IMG/VR virus record: IMGVR_UViG_3300047469_000118
Span: 1-44,178 of that record
Source of the DNA: a virus
Direction: 5' to 3' (one strand)
DNA length: 44,178 bases
This document shows positions 16,620 through 25,376 of this stretch, piece after piece. The notes below the pieces were generated by a model that was not told the origin of the DNA, made no database searches, and was given only the letters and a program-made list of their open reading frames with translations. The first letter of the stretch is position 1. Each line of letters opens with the position of its first letter. The position numbers were made by a program, and so were the translations under genes.

Positions 16620-17090
16620 TTACAGGCTTTCTTCGTAGATCGCGGAGTTGATCGCCAGCGATACCGAAGCCTTGCGGATGGAGTCGGCGCTGCCGATCTG
16701 CTTGCGGAAGCTCAGAACCTGGACCAGGTAATAGTCGGCAGTGCCATCGCCGTAATCCATCTTCACCGCGAAGTTGGAATCGCTGCGCAGCGCCAACTTG
16801 AGAGCGGTCTGGCCCTCGTCGTCTGGGTCATCGCCGAGAGTGATTTGCTGGGTACCGGCATCGAAGGTGCCCTTCACTTTGCGCTTGCGGCGATTGGCCA
16901 AAGCAGTGAAGTCGGTGGTTGCCGCTTCGTCGCCGATTTCGCCAGCGTCTTCGACCTCGCCAAGTTCCTTGTAGATCAGCGCTTTCAGGGCGGTGACTGC
17001 GGCGGTTCGGCCGGCGGCGTCCTCGGCGTAGTTGACGTCATGTGCCGGGCCCAGCAGGACCGAGATACCGGCGGAAGTTTTTACTGTCAT
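16620..17090 (-). CDS. Major tail tube protein
   Basis: 156 residues from ATG 17090, with CTGGAGG seven bases upstream; the longer in-frame reading starts inside the hairpin. The fold is beta-rich with the pattern of lambda gpV-like tail tube proteins (VSVLLGPAHDVNYAEDAAGR-like start, a hinge helix ALKALIYKELGEVEDAGEIG, then VKGTFDAGTQQITLG and KMDYGDGTADYYLVQVLSF). Its position between the tail terminator and the frameshifted chaperone is standard. It forms the tail tube by stacking of rings and should be one of the most expressed late proteins. Confidence 0.85.
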   Translation of the reverse strand: MTVKTSAGISVLLGPAHDVNYAEDAAGRTAAVTALKALIYKELGEVEDAGEIGDEAATTDFTALANRRKRKVKGTFDAGTQQITLGDDPDDEGQTALKLALRSDSNFAVKMDYGDGTADYYLVQVLSFRKQIGSADSIRKASVSLAINSAIYEESL

Positions 17091-17117
17091 GTTGCCCTCC
17101 AGGGCGCGGATGAAACG

Positions 17118-17140
17118 AAAAAACCCGCTCAATGGCGGGT
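17118..17140 (-). terminator. Hairpin terminator before major tail gene
   Basis: On the minus strand ACCCGC-CATTGA-GCGGGT is followed by TTTTTCG. It lies between the DUF3168 gene and the major tail gene, upstream of the latter's ribosome site. Confidence 0.7.
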
Positions 17141-17160
17141 GCTGGTGTTGCTCGGCAATA

Positions 17161-17556
17161 TCAGTGCTGGGTGATGATTCGAAGCGTGACGGAGCCCATG
17201 TAGGTCACGCCGTCTGGCTCGCGATTGGTGCCCGTGCGCAGGACGCGCACCGAGACGGCGGTGCCGGTGCTCAGCGCCAGCGGTTGCTCGTCCAACGCCT
17301 CGGCAATTGCGGCGTTGATGCGTTTTACCTCGGCCTGACCTTTGTAGTTCGACCAGACCGACAGGTAGAACAGGCGGTTTTCGCGCTTTAGGCCCGATAT
17401 TGGGGTGGTGTTGTCCACGGCCTCATAGTCGAGGGTCACATAGGGATAAGGCGTGCCATTAGGCACGGCGTCATACACAGGCACTGACTGGGCCGCGAGC
17501 GCCGCAGTGAGGCGCTGATACAACGCCGTCTGTAGCGCAAGCGATGGATCTCTCAT
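17161..17556 (-). CDS. Tail terminator / completion protein (DUF3168)
   Basis: 131 residues. ALYQRLTAALAAQSVPVYDAV, then PYPYVTLDYEAVDNTTPISG and LYLSVWSNYKGQAEVKRINAA match the DUF3168 family, structurally like lambda gpU, which caps the tail tube once it reaches full length. It overlaps the HK97-gp10-like gene by four bases. The order gp10-like, DUF3168, major tail protein is the usual HK97-type order. Confidence 0.88.
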   Translation of the reverse strand: MRDPSLALQTALYQRLTAALAAQSVPVYDAVPNGTPYPYVTLDYEAVDNTTPISGLKRENRLFYLSVWSNYKGQAEVKRINAAIAEALDEQPLALSTGTAVSVRVLRTGTNREPDGVTYMGSVTLRIITQH

Positions 17557-17975
17557 TTGGCCTCCTGGGCAGCCCTGGCCAGGGTGCTGATGATTGCGCT
17601 CCTGATGAGCAAGACAATGTCATCCCGGTGCAGGTCGATAGAGGGTCGAAGCCAGGGATGCGCCGGGCGCGCGGCCATCACGCCATTACCGAATTTGTAC
17701 TGCTTGGTGCCGTACTCCAGAAATTTCCCATAGAAAAACTTCCGGTTGTCGCGCTTGCCACGGATGCCGATCTGCGCATCCAGCCCGGATTTCGATACGA
17801 ACGCCTCCAGAGCCTCTTCCGCCTTGTGGGTATCCTTGGGAATCAGGTCCTTTTGAGTGGCCAGGACCATCTCGGATGCCCGGACCATCGCTGGACGGAG
17901 ATCGCTTTCCATCTGGTTGCCGATCCGCCGCAGCAGACCGCGCAGCTTGAAATCACCACGGGAACGCCTGGCCAT
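17553..17975 (-). CDS. HK97 gp10-like tail completion protein
   Basis: 140 residues. The family features are a basic, helical N-terminus and the motif FYGKFLEYGTKQYKFGNGVM, then ARPAHPWLRPSID, near the end. HK97 gp10/lambda gpZ-like proteins act at the head-tail joint or tail end. It overlaps the DUF3168 gene and follows the head closure gene by one base. Confidence 0.88.
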   Translation of the reverse strand: MARRSRGDFKLRGLLRRIGNQMESDLRPAMVRASEMVLATQKDLIPKDTHKAEEALEAFVSKSGLDAQIGIRGKRDNRKFFYGKFLEYGTKQYKFGNGVMAARPAHPWLRPSIDLHRDDIVLLIRSAIISTLARAAQEAK

Positions 17976-17976
17976 A

Positions 17977-18315
17977 TCAACCCCCTGCTGTCAATTGAGA
18001 TGCTGGCACCACCGAGCACAACAACCGCAGCATCGTGCGGTCGTTGTCCAGCAGTGGCACCTCGATCAGATAGACGATGCTGCCGTGAACCAAGCGCAAC
18101 CCGGCGATCAGGTCGGGGGATGGTCGGCAGCGAATCTCCGCCGAGATCTGAGCCTCGATCTGCTGGGCTACCACGGCAGTTCGCCCGGTCGGCATCGTGA
18201 TTTCAGCGCGGACCTTGCGCAATTCAACCCAGCCGCTTTCCCCGCCGCCCATACCGTCACTGATTTGCTGGTAGCCCATGACTGAGCATTCATGACGCAA
18301 TCGCCCGGCTCTCAT
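17977..18315 (-). CDS. Head-tail closure/adaptor protein
   Basis: 112 residues with the head-closure family pattern MRAGRLRHECSVM at the start (R-I-G-x-L-R/H type), then GWVELRKVRAEI and VAQQIEAQISAEIRCR, resembling SPP1 gp16/HK97 gp7 type stoppers. Its ATG overlaps the upstream adaptor stop codon. It seals the capsid after packaging and docks the tail. Confidence 0.82.
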   Translation of the reverse strand: MRAGRLRHECSVMGYQQISDGMGGGESGWVELRKVRAEITMPTGRTAVVAQQIEAQISAEIRCRPSPDLIAGLRLVHGSIVYLIEVPLLDNDRTMLRLLCSVVPASQLTAGG

Positions 18316-18656
18316 CAGACCCCCAGCGCCACGCGGTAGGGGCTCAACAGCGAGCGCGAGCCTTGCGGCAGTTCAGCGACACTGACGCCCACCACAGCAT
18401 CTTCTCGGTTTGCATACAGGCTGCCGAGGATCAGCAGGCAGGCGGCGGTGATCGATTTGGTGATGACAATCGGATCATCGCCAGCGGTCCCGGCCAGTAG
18501 GGCCTCAGCCATAGCGTCTGCGTCGGTATAGAACGACCGGTTGAGATACGTGGCGGCCGAATCTTCAGCCGCCTCAAGCTTGAGCAGAACGTCCGAACGG
18601 TCGACCTCTTCCGCCCGGCAGTGCTGCATCGCCACTTCGATATCGATCACCGACAT
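18315..18656 (-). CDS. Head-tail connector protein (gp6-like adaptor)
   Basis: 113 residues, almost wholly helical, with the typical YLNRSFY motif after the first helices and a second helix bundle around ITAACLLILGSLYANRE. It resembles the HK97 gp6/phage connector family that binds the portal ring. Its position right after the capsid genes supports this. Confidence 0.85.
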   Translation of the reverse strand: MSVIDIEVAMQHCRAEEVDRSDVLLKLEAAEDSAATYLNRSFYTDADAMAEALLAGTAGDDPIVITKSITAACLLILGSLYANREDAVVGVSVAELPQGSRSLLSPYRVALGV

Positions 18657-18658
18657 GA

Positions 18659-18907
18659 TCAGTCGCCTTTCGCTGGTTTTTTGGGCTTTTCGGTTTTCGG
18701 CGTGATTTCTACCGAACCACTGGTCAACACGCCCGCGCCAGCGGCATCTTCTTCGCCCAGCGTCACCGCCGGATCTCCTTCCGACACCTCGACGGCGTAC
18801 CCCTTGGTGATCAGCTCGCGACCATGCTGTTCGATGGTTTCGAAGGTTTCACCCTCGACCAGGGTGCGACCACCCAGGTACAGCGGTTTCAGAGTTTTCA
18901 GCTTCAT
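18659..18907 (-). CDS. Small head-region protein
   Basis: 82 residues: an N-terminal 45-residue folded part with the pattern TLKPLYLGGRTLVEGETFET and a low-complexity acidic then lysine-rich tail. Proteins of this kind often sit between the major capsid gene and the connector gene in HK97-like genomes. The role is unknown; a linker or head-decoration role is possible. Confidence 0.65.
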   Translation of the reverse strand: MKLKTLKPLYLGGRTLVEGETFETIEQHGRELITKGYAVEVSEGDPAVTLGEEDAAGAGVLTSGSVEITPKTEKPKKPAKGD

Positions 18908-18919
18908 GATGATCTCCGG

Positions 18920-18942
18920 CAGGCCGCCAGTGAGGCGGCCTG
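18920..18942 (-). other. Perfect hairpin after the major capsid gene
   Basis: CAGGCCGCC at 18920-18928 and GGCGGCCTG at 18934-18942 form a perfect 9-bp stem with a five-base loop just after the capsid stop codon. No T-run follows. It probably stabilises or attenuates the capsid message. Confidence 0.6.
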
Positions 18943-18950
18943 CTCATGGA

Positions 18951-20165
18951 TTAAGGCGCTGGAGGGGTGAAGGTTCCGTAGATGAAGGCCTCGGGGCGCT
19001 TCACGGCCAGCGCGACACGCTCTTCGCAGCGGACCGAGATCAGGTTTTTCTCGAAGTCGTCAGCGTTCTCGGTGGAGATCACCACGTTGGCATCCTCGCG
19101 GTCGAACAGCTGCGCGCCGGTCTGGAAGGCGCCGGTCAGGAACTTGCCCTGGAAGGCAGGAACCTCGGTGGAGACCACCGGCAGGCCCCACAGCATGGGA
19201 CCAGCCAGGCCCAGCGGGTTGGCCAGGATGTAACGGCCCAGCGTGTCCTTGGTCAGCTCGATCTTTGCCCAGTCAATGAAGTGCAGGACGTGGCCGGAGG
19301 CCGGCAGGCGCGCCAGTTGGGCCTGCAGCATCGCCAAGCGCAGGTCGTCGATGCCGTTCTGGCTCTCCACTTCGAAGGCTGCGTCGAACGCCGTTGCCTG
19401 GGGCACGATGCCGTGCAGATGCACACCAGTGCCGTCGCCGAGCAGAATTTCCTGTTCTTCGACGTACTTCAGGCCATAGCGCATCTCCACGTCGATCTGC
19501 GACTGGAGCTGCGAGAAGTCATCCAGGATCTGCTTGGAGGCCTTGAACATGTGCGCCAGGGTGGATACGGCTGTCAGCTTGGTCGCGAACTGGATGTTCG
19601 AATACGGCTTCGCGGTGCCTTCAGCAACGACCTTCGCGGCATTGGTGAAGCCGGTCTGCTGAACCCAGAAGATGGTCGGGGAGCTGGTGCGGCCCGGTGC
19701 AATCAGATCACGAATGAACAGGCGTTGTTTCGGCGCGACATCAATGCCTGGCAGACGCTGCGGCTCGACGACACCCGTGGGGATATCGGTCGACAGCAGT
19801 GCCGCGCTCACCGGGATGTTGACGCGCTTGCCACCTTCCACGCTGGCCGCGAACTGCTTTAGAGCCTCGCTTTTGATGACGGTTGCGCCCAGGCCGTCGC
19901 GGGTCTGCGGCGCACTGGCTGCCGGCAGGCGAGCAAACTCCTGCTCCAGCTCGCCCAGCTTTGCCTTGAGCTGCTTTTCAGCCTCGGTCAGCGAGTTGAA
20001 CTTGGTGGCCATCTCGTCGACGGTCGCCTTGGTTTCGGCGGACAGACTGCCCGCTTTCTTCGCTTCAGCCATCGCATCTTCGGCTTTTTTGCTGAAATCG
20101 CTGGAGGCTTTCGTCAGCTCTGCCGAAACATCCTTCAGCAGCTCAGCGGTAGTTTTGTCAGTCAT
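18951..20165 (-). CDS. Major capsid protein (HK97 gp5 fold)
   Basis: 404 residues. The first 100 are a charged coiled coil (delta/scaffolding domain), followed by the mature shell domain with family motifs ALLSTDIPTGVVEPQRLPGI, FATKLTAVSTLAHMFKASKQ, ILDDFSQLQSQIDVEMRYGL, GDGTGVHLHGI and NPLGLAGPMLWGLPVVST. Prohead proteolysis by the adjacent ClpP-like protease probably removes the delta domain near residue 105-110. Its stop codon is followed by a stable hairpin. Confidence 0.95.
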   Translation of the reverse strand: MTDKTTAELLKDVSAELTKASSDFSKKAEDAMAEAKKAGSLSAETKATVDEMATKFNSLTEAEKQLKAKLGELEQEFARLPAASAPQTRDGLGATVIKSEALKQFAASVEGGKRVNIPVSAALLSTDIPTGVVEPQRLPGIDVAPKQRLFIRDLIAPGRTSSPTIFWVQQTGFTNAAKVVAEGTAKPYSNIQFATKLTAVSTLAHMFKASKQILDDFSQLQSQIDVEMRYGLKYVEEQEILLGDGTGVHLHGIVPQATAFDAAFEVESQNGIDDLRLAMLQAQLARLPASGHVLHFIDWAKIELTKDTLGRYILANPLGLAGPMLWGLPVVSTEVPAFQGKFLTGAFQTGAQLFDREDANVVISTENADDFEKNLISVRCEERVALAVKRPEAFIYGTFTPPAP

Positions 20166-20176
20166 TTCATTTTCCT

Positions 20177-21049
20177 TTAACGGTTCGCAGCTGCCGAAAA
20201 GCGGGCCAGGGCGGCCTGCAGGTCGGCAATGGGTTGGGCCAGATCGGCCGGGGTGTCGGCAGCGTTTTGCGTACCGTCGAGAGCAGCGCCAGGCGTACCC
20301 CCTTTGAGTTCTTGAATCATTGCTCGTCGCTCGGAGCGAGGAATGCCCTGCTTGGCCAGGATCACATCAAGGCGGCGGGCGGTAATTTGCTGCGGGCTGG
20401 AGGCCTTGGCCCCTTCCTTCAGCTCCGCGCTGTCGAGGAGTGAATCCGCAAAGCCCTGATCAATGGCATCACCACCGCCGATCCAGCTTTCGGCGTCCAT
20501 CAGCACCTGCATGGCGGCAATATCGTCACCGGTGCGAGCGGCATAGATACCGGCCATGGCTTTATCGAAAGGCTCCAGGGAGTCGGCCATTTCGCGCAGA
20601 CCCAGGCGATTGGCGGCGATGCCCACCCAGCAGTTGTGGATCATTAGAAAGGCGCCCAGGCCCATGCGGATCTCGTCGCCCGCCATGGCGATCACGGACG
20701 CTGCCGATGCGGCAATGCCCAGTATCTTCACGGTCACCTTGCCCTTGTACTCGCGCAAAAGGTTGTAGATCGCCAGGCCTTCGAACATGTCGCCGCCCGG
20801 GGAGTTGATATTCACGGTTACGTCGGCGCCGGCCAGGTTGCGAAGCACGGCGCTAACCCGTTTGGCAGTGACGCCATCACCGGTCCAGTAGTCGTAACCG
20901 ATGGGGTCGAACATCGAAATGGTGTTCTCGTCATCAGCCGCGGCTCGAATGTCCGGGTTCCACCGCTCGAGCGCCTGCGGGAGCAGATCCGATGAAGCGC
21001 TCATGCGCGGGCGTTCCGCCGGCGCAGCAGGCAGGGTTCTGATAGTCAT
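20177..21049 (-). CDS. ClpP-like prohead maturation protease
   Basis: 290 residues. The S14 (ClpP) fold is shown by VNINSPGGDMFEGLAIYN, the nucleophile region GIAASAASVIAMAG (Ser115 the likely nucleophile), and the His region FLMIHNCWVG (His138), with a following Asp in the SLEPFDKAM segment. Such proteases cut the scaffold or delta domain during head maturation. A long C-terminal extension (about residues 215-290) may act as an internal scaffold. Placed between portal and capsid genes as in HK97-type genomes. Confidence 0.93.
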   Translation of the reverse strand: MTIRTLPAAPAERPRMSASSDLLPQALERWNPDIRAAADDENTISMFDPIGYDYWTGDGVTAKRVSAVLRNLAGADVTVNINSPGGDMFEGLAIYNLLREYKGKVTVKILGIAASAASVIAMAGDEIRMGLGAFLMIHNCWVGIAANRLGLREMADSLEPFDKAMAGIYAARTGDDIAAMQVLMDAESWIGGGDAIDQGFADSLLDSAELKEGAKASSPQQITARRLDVILAKQGIPRSERRAMIQELKGGTPGAALDGTQNAADTPADLAQPIADLQAALARFSAAANR

Positions 21050-21051
21050 GG

Positions 21052-22482
21052 TTACTCCGCTGGTTCGGTGATGCTGAGGCGCGAAATCGAGATGAGGGCG
21101 TGCGCCATGGTCGGTGCGTCAGGGTCGCCGCCGTCGAGCGCGGTACAGATGTCATGCAGCAACTGCCTTGTGGCCTCCCGATCGCCATCCTTATGCGCGT
21201 GGAGCGCCTTCGACATGAACCGGTTGAACTTGGCGGATACGTCTTCGCTGTTTTCCAGGCTTTCCAGTGCCACCATGGCCGACTGGACGGTGTAGATATC
21301 GCCGCCCGGGATCGGCGGCAGGTTTTCGAGGCGGCGAACCTCGTTGCGGCTCATCCAGCCATTCATGAGTGCTGTGTTGTACCAAGCGCCACGGCCAGAA
21401 CTGTCGGCCCGCAGCAGACCCTCTACGGAGAACTCAGCAAAGTACTCCTCGGCATCAACGTCGCCGATCAGGCACCTGGTGATTTCCTGCTCAATGTTCA
21501 CCAGCAGGGGTCGCAGGCTGTTGGTCAGAAAGTGGAGATTCTGCGCCTCAACGCTGGCCGCCCAGCTGGATTGCTTGTCCATGTGGCCGACCATGAAAGG
21601 CGGCACACGGAACCAACGGCAGATTTCCTCAACATTGAACGAGCGGGTTTCCAGCATCTGGGCCGCTTCAGGGTTCATTGTGATGCCCTGGTACTTCAGC
21701 CCAGCCTCGAGCACCATGGTCTTGCCAGCGTTCTTCGAACTGCTGAACGCATCCAGCGCCTTCCTCAACTGATCTCGCTGTTTTGGTGTCAGCGTGCCGG
21801 CGCCTTGCGCGGCCCCGCCCTCAACAGTCAGAAAACCGGAAGCCTGCAGGCCATTTGCAAATACCTTAGCCGCCGCTTCTTCCGCCGACATTGCGGCGCC
21901 GACGACGTCGCGCCCAGTCGTCACGGGCAGCATCCCGCACACACCATCCAGGCCAAAGCCCCGAATGTGCATCAGGTTCTTTTCCGGGATTTCCCGCTCT
22001 GTGCCGTTCTCGGTGTAGGTGTACTTCAGGCGGCCATTTTCCTGCCGCTTGACCGTCATGCACTGGGGCATGAGCGGGTTCAGCGCTACGAGCCGACTAC
22101 CAACGAACTTCTTCTCCACGAATGCGTTGCCGCGAAGACAAATGCTGGCTACCACCATCAGCATGAAGCGCTGAGGCGTCATTTCTGCGTTAGGTGAGCG
22201 GCAGAGCACGCGGAACAGAGGGTGATCCTTCGCTGACTCCCTCGATCCATCGGGCAGGCGCCGATAAAGCTTCAATGGAAGCGTAGAAACCGACTCGGAC
22301 AGCAGCCGAACGCACGCCCATACCGTAGACAATCGGATTGCACCGTCCACGGTCACGCTTTTCCCGCTGTTCGATGTGCCGAACCACTCTTGCCAGAAGG
22401 TCTCGGTGGTGAGACCCACCGGAATACCCAGCCAGCTCTGAAGAGCAGAGCGAACCCGCCCTGGTTGCTTTTTGCTCGCCAT
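21052..22482 (-). CDS. Portal protein (HK97 gp3 family)
   Basis: 476 residues. Family marks include SGKSVTVDGAIRLSTVWACV, LSESVSTLPLKLYRR, HPLFRVLCRSPNAEMTP, MVGHMDKQSSWAASVEAQN and PIPGGDIYTVQSAMV. The portal forms the twelve-fold ring through which terminase pumps DNA and to which the connector attaches. It overlaps the terminase large-subunit stop codon by one base and precedes the protease gene by two bases. Confidence 0.95.
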   Translation of the reverse strand: MASKKQPGRVRSALQSWLGIPVGLTTETFWQEWFGTSNSGKSVTVDGAIRLSTVWACVRLLSESVSTLPLKLYRRLPDGSRESAKDHPLFRVLCRSPNAEMTPQRFMLMVVASICLRGNAFVEKKFVGSRLVALNPLMPQCMTVKRQENGRLKYTYTENGTEREIPEKNLMHIRGFGLDGVCGMLPVTTGRDVVGAAMSAEEAAAKVFANGLQASGFLTVEGGAAQGAGTLTPKQRDQLRKALDAFSSSKNAGKTMVLEAGLKYQGITMNPEAAQMLETRSFNVEEICRWFRVPPFMVGHMDKQSSWAASVEAQNLHFLTNSLRPLLVNIEQEITRCLIGDVDAEEYFAEFSVEGLLRADSSGRGAWYNTALMNGWMSRNEVRRLENLPPIPGGDIYTVQSAMVALESLENSEDVSAKFNRFMSKALHAHKDGDREATRQLLHDICTALDGGDPDAPTMAHALISISRLSITEPAE

Positions 22483-24164
22483 CAGAGTCCTGCCATTATC
22501 GGATCATCAAAAAAGTCGTCGACGTTCCCGCGTGCCACCGGGTTGCGCGACATGAGTTCAACGGCGTTGAACAAGGCCATCAAGGGGTCGATCTTGGCGG
22601 TACCGGACGCTTGCTTGGTGATCAGGATCGAGTTGCCCGCCGGTACTACCTTGGCGTTACCACAGCACCAGGCCATCATCGGCTGACCGCCGTGAATCAG
22701 GCCGCCTTCGGCCAGCTTGCGCTCCGCGGTCTTGATCGCGCCGCCCAGGCGCCAGCCTTGAGAGATGCCAATGACCAATGCCTGAGGAATGCCGACCGCT
22801 ATCAGCGCATCAAGGATCGCCCCCACACCGGCCGGGTCGACACCAACCATATCCAGCAAGCCGGACTCGTAGATTTCCAGCACCAGGCTGGCCACCTCCT
22901 CCACGTCTTGGCCGATCCGTTCGACCAGGATCAGATCACCGTCCTTTGCGAAGTCGTGGAAGCGCGGGGCCTCGCTTTTGCGGCGCTCGAGCACCGACGG
23001 GTGCGCCCAAGCTCGCGTCCAAGCCAACCATTCACGGGTCACCGCGTCGCGGCCGACAGCCGCCAATCCCAGCAGGTCATCCAGGCCGCCGCCGTCGATC
23101 CCTACGTCGATGACCTCGCAGCGCTTGATGAGCTGCTGCAGGGTCACCTTCTTGACCTTGCCCTGCACTTCCCAGAATTCAGCACCAGCCCAGCGGTTCG
23201 CCCGCAGGTTCATGCCGATCTCAACGTTGAGATGCTTGGCAAGGAATTTCCGGCGAGCGCCTGGCTCCTTCTGCTCTTCCTTGATCATCTGATCTTTCAG
23301 CCACTCGCGGCTGACCGACCGGCCCATGTTCGGGTTAGTGACGTAGAAGTTTTCCGGCTTGAGGTATTCCTCAGTCTCCACCATCGCGGTCGGGAACTCG
23401 TAGAGGACGCCGAGCGATTTCTTGTCCTGGATCTTTCCGTCCCGGACATCGCGGTAGTAGTCGAGCTTTTCCTTGAATACGCCAGCGGGAGGCTCGTCGC
23501 TCTGGGTAGAGAGGAAAATCACGAAGCCTTCGTCGCGGGAAATCTGTCCGCCGGTGGCCTCCATCAGCATCGCGTCCGCGTTCGGGCGCTTGCCGAAGAT
23601 CCAGAGTTCGTCCACCAGAATCTTGCCGGATTTCTTGCCTGACACCGTGTCGGAGTCGGCGGCAACCACCTTCAGCGCTGCCTTGGTGTTCAGGTGCGTG
23701 ATGGTCCGGATGTGGTCCTGGACGTTGAGCAGCCTGACCAACGTTTCGTCGGCCCTGACCATGGCGGCGGCGGGCTTGAAGCTGTTCTGTGCGACTTCAA
23801 TGGTCGGCGCCAGGATCAGCAGCTCTTCATTGTCACGCCAGTTGCGCACCAGGGCGGTAACCATGATCCCGGCGGCAATGGTGGACTTTGAATTCTTTTT
23901 ACTGATCAGCAGGAAGAACTCGCGGATCATCTGGTTGCCGGTCTCGGCATCGTAGGCGCCGAAAATAGCGGCCACGAAGTCGAAAACCCATTCTTCGCAG
24001 CACTCGCCGAAGGTTGGCTGCCCTGGCACATCGACTACCCGCAGCGATTTGAACAAGTCCAGGGCGGCTTCAGCCTCGTCCCGGTACAGCGGCGCAAAAG
24101 GAATGAGCGACTGGCGCGAAAGAATTCGGCGCTCCCAGTCCGGACAGGCTGTGGTCCATTCCAT
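22482..24164 (-). CDS. terL: Terminase large subunit
   Basis: 560 residues. The ATPase half shows FLLISKKNSKST as the Walker A-like motif, ILVDELWIFG as Walker B, and IFLSTQSDEPP as the coupling motif. The nuclease half has DVGIDGGGLDDLLGLA and VGVDPAGVGAILDAL with the acidic metal-binding residues. This is the HK97-type TerL that usually works with an HNH endonuclease, also present here. It cuts and pumps phage DNA into the prohead. Confidence 0.95.
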   Translation of the reverse strand: MEWTTACPDWERRILSRQSLIPFAPLYRDEAEAALDLFKSLRVVDVPGQPTFGECCEEWVFDFVAAIFGAYDAETGNQMIREFFLLISKKNSKSTIAAGIMVTALVRNWRDNEELLILAPTIEVAQNSFKPAAAMVRADETLVRLLNVQDHIRTITHLNTKAALKVVAADSDTVSGKKSGKILVDELWIFGKRPNADAMLMEATGGQISRDEGFVIFLSTQSDEPPAGVFKEKLDYYRDVRDGKIQDKKSLGVLYEFPTAMVETEEYLKPENFYVTNPNMGRSVSREWLKDQMIKEEQKEPGARRKFLAKHLNVEIGMNLRANRWAGAEFWEVQGKVKKVTLQQLIKRCEVIDVGIDGGGLDDLLGLAAVGRDAVTREWLAWTRAWAHPSVLERRKSEAPRFHDFAKDGDLILVERIGQDVEEVASLVLEIYESGLLDMVGVDPAGVGAILDALIAVGIPQALVIGISQGWRLGGAIKTAERKLAEGGLIHGGQPMMAWCCGNAKVVPAGNSILITKQASGTAKIDPLMALFNAVELMSRNPVARGNVDDFFDDPIMAGL

Positions 24165-24165
24165 T

Positions 24166-24672
24166 TTACTTCACCGACCGCAGCGGCGGCTTTCCGGTGC
24201 CATAACGGCCCCCGGCGGCATCCTTCGCTTCCTCCAACTTGTTTTCCTTCTTGCCGGTCTCGCCTTTGCGCTGGTGCATGAAGGGCATCAGCGACTTGGC
24301 AGCGTCGACCCGTAGTTTGGGGTCCATCTCGTGATCATTCATGGCTGCCAGCAGATAGGCCTTCGGATCTGAATAGTTCAGCGCCCGGGACAGATCGAAT
24401 CGACTCTCACCATCGTCTTGGGCACTCACCTTCGGCCCATTCGGCGAGTCTTGGCCCGCCTGAGCGCCGTCATTCTTGTTAACGGCATTTTTAACAGGGC
24501 CCAGGGCGTTCAGCTTGTGCAGCTCGGCAATCACATCAAGGTCTTTTGCGAGCCGAGAACCGGCTGCGGAGGCCGTTTTCTCTGAGTATCCGGCTGCAAT
24601 GGCCGCGTCTTTTTTGGACGCACCTTCCCTCAAAGCGTCAATGAAACGGCGCTTTTTCGGTGTTAAAGCCAT
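24166..24672 (-). CDS. terS: Terminase small subunit
   Basis: 168 residues from ATG 24672. The start LTPKKRRFIDALREGASKKD, then AIAAGYSEKTASAAGSRLAK is the helix-turn-helix of the terminase small-subunit family (PF03592 type), which recognises the packaging site. The C-terminal half carries the TerL contact helix (RVDAAKSLMPFMHQRKGE) and a basic tail. It lies one base before TerL. Confidence 0.9.
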   Translation of the reverse strand: MALTPKKRRFIDALREGASKKDAAIAAGYSEKTASAAGSRLAKDLDVIAELHKLNALGPVKNAVNKNDGAQAGQDSPNGPKVSAQDDGESRFDLSRALNYSDPKAYLLAAMNDHEMDPKLRVDAAKSLMPFMHQRKGETGKKENKLEEAKDAAGGRYGTGKPPLRSVK

Positions 24673-24816
24673 TAACAAAAATCTCAGAACGGGAAAAAAA
24701 CTCTGAATGGGGGCCCAGGTGGTCTAGAGCCCAAAAGCCGCGAACTTTCAAAGCCCCCCCATCGGGGAACTGACGTGCCGCACCAAATTCGCGCATTAAT
24801 TCGGGGATTTGGCGTG
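24673..24816. other. cos: Non-coding gap between HNH and terS; possible cos region
   Basis: 144 bases without a gene between the HNH endonuclease and terS. In HK97-type phages with this gene pair, the cohesive-end site usually lies here. The sequence has a run of seven C before ATCGGGG and several GC-rich patches, but I cannot see a definite nick site. Confidence 0.35.
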
Positions 24817-25152
24817 CTACAGGCGACCGCCCGCCTCTTCCCGCTGCTTCACGGATGAGTGACAGGTCGTGCAGAGGGATTGCCAGTTCGTGCGATTCCA
24901 GAACAGCTCCATGTCGCCCCGGTGGGGCTCGATGTGGTCAACCAGCGTGGCGGCAGTCACACGGCGGACCCGATCGCACATCACGCACAGCGGGTGCTCG
25001 CGGAGATGAGCCTTGCTCGCCTTCTGCCAAGCGTAGGTGTAGCCGCGCTGGCCTGAGGTAGCCTTGTCGGTACGCCAGGAGCCGGGCTGCGTAATTGGCA
25101 GCTTGCTGGCCTGGGTGCCGATGCGATTGCCAAGCGACTTGAGCCGGGTCAC
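24817..25152 (-). CDS. HNH endonuclease (packaging-associated)
   Basis: 111 residues. The HNH core reads CVMC, then LVDHIEPHRGD, NRTNWQSLC and TTCH; the two Cys pairs form the structural zinc site and DH plus the later Asn and His the catalytic site. HNH proteins beside terminase genes are needed for cos cleavage in HK97-type phages. Its place directly upstream of terS fits that. Confidence 0.92.
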   Translation of the reverse strand: MTRLKSLGNRIGTQASKLPITQPGSWRTDKATSGQRGYTYAWQKASKAHLREHPLCVMCDRVRRVTAATLVDHIEPHRGDMELFWNRTNWQSLCTTCHSSVKQREEAGGRL

Positions 25153-25157
25153 GGAAA

Positions 25158-25376
25158 CTACTCCCCATCAATCCGAACGTATCGGCCATCAAGGGCGAAG
25201 TCGACACGCAATACAGTAATGCTGTCAGCCTCTTGGATCATCTCAACCCGGGTTTGACCGCCAAGTACTTCGCCGCTGAATGCGTCATGCAGGCAAACGT
25301 GGATGCCGTTTCGCTTCAGTACCAGCGGCCTGGACTCCAGCAGATACCGTAGGCTCGACTGATCATCACGCTTCAT
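25158..25376 (-). CDS. Small conserved-looking phage protein
   Basis: 72 residues; a beta-rich protein (LVLKRNGIHVCLHDAFSGEV, then VEMIQEADSITVLRVDF) of unknown family. It overlaps the P-loop gene stop codon by four bases and ends five bases before the HNH gene, so it belongs to the late operon. No signal peptide or membrane segment. Confidence 0.65.
   Translation of the reverse strand: MKRDDQSSLRYLLESRPLVLKRNGIHVCLHDAFSGEVLGGQTRVEMIQEADSITVLRVDFALDGRYVRIDGE

Noticed and set aside
21100-23642. Long plus-strand frames opposite portal and terminase genes
   Set aside because: Antisense shadows of the portal and terminase genes, which have complete family motifs on the minus strand.
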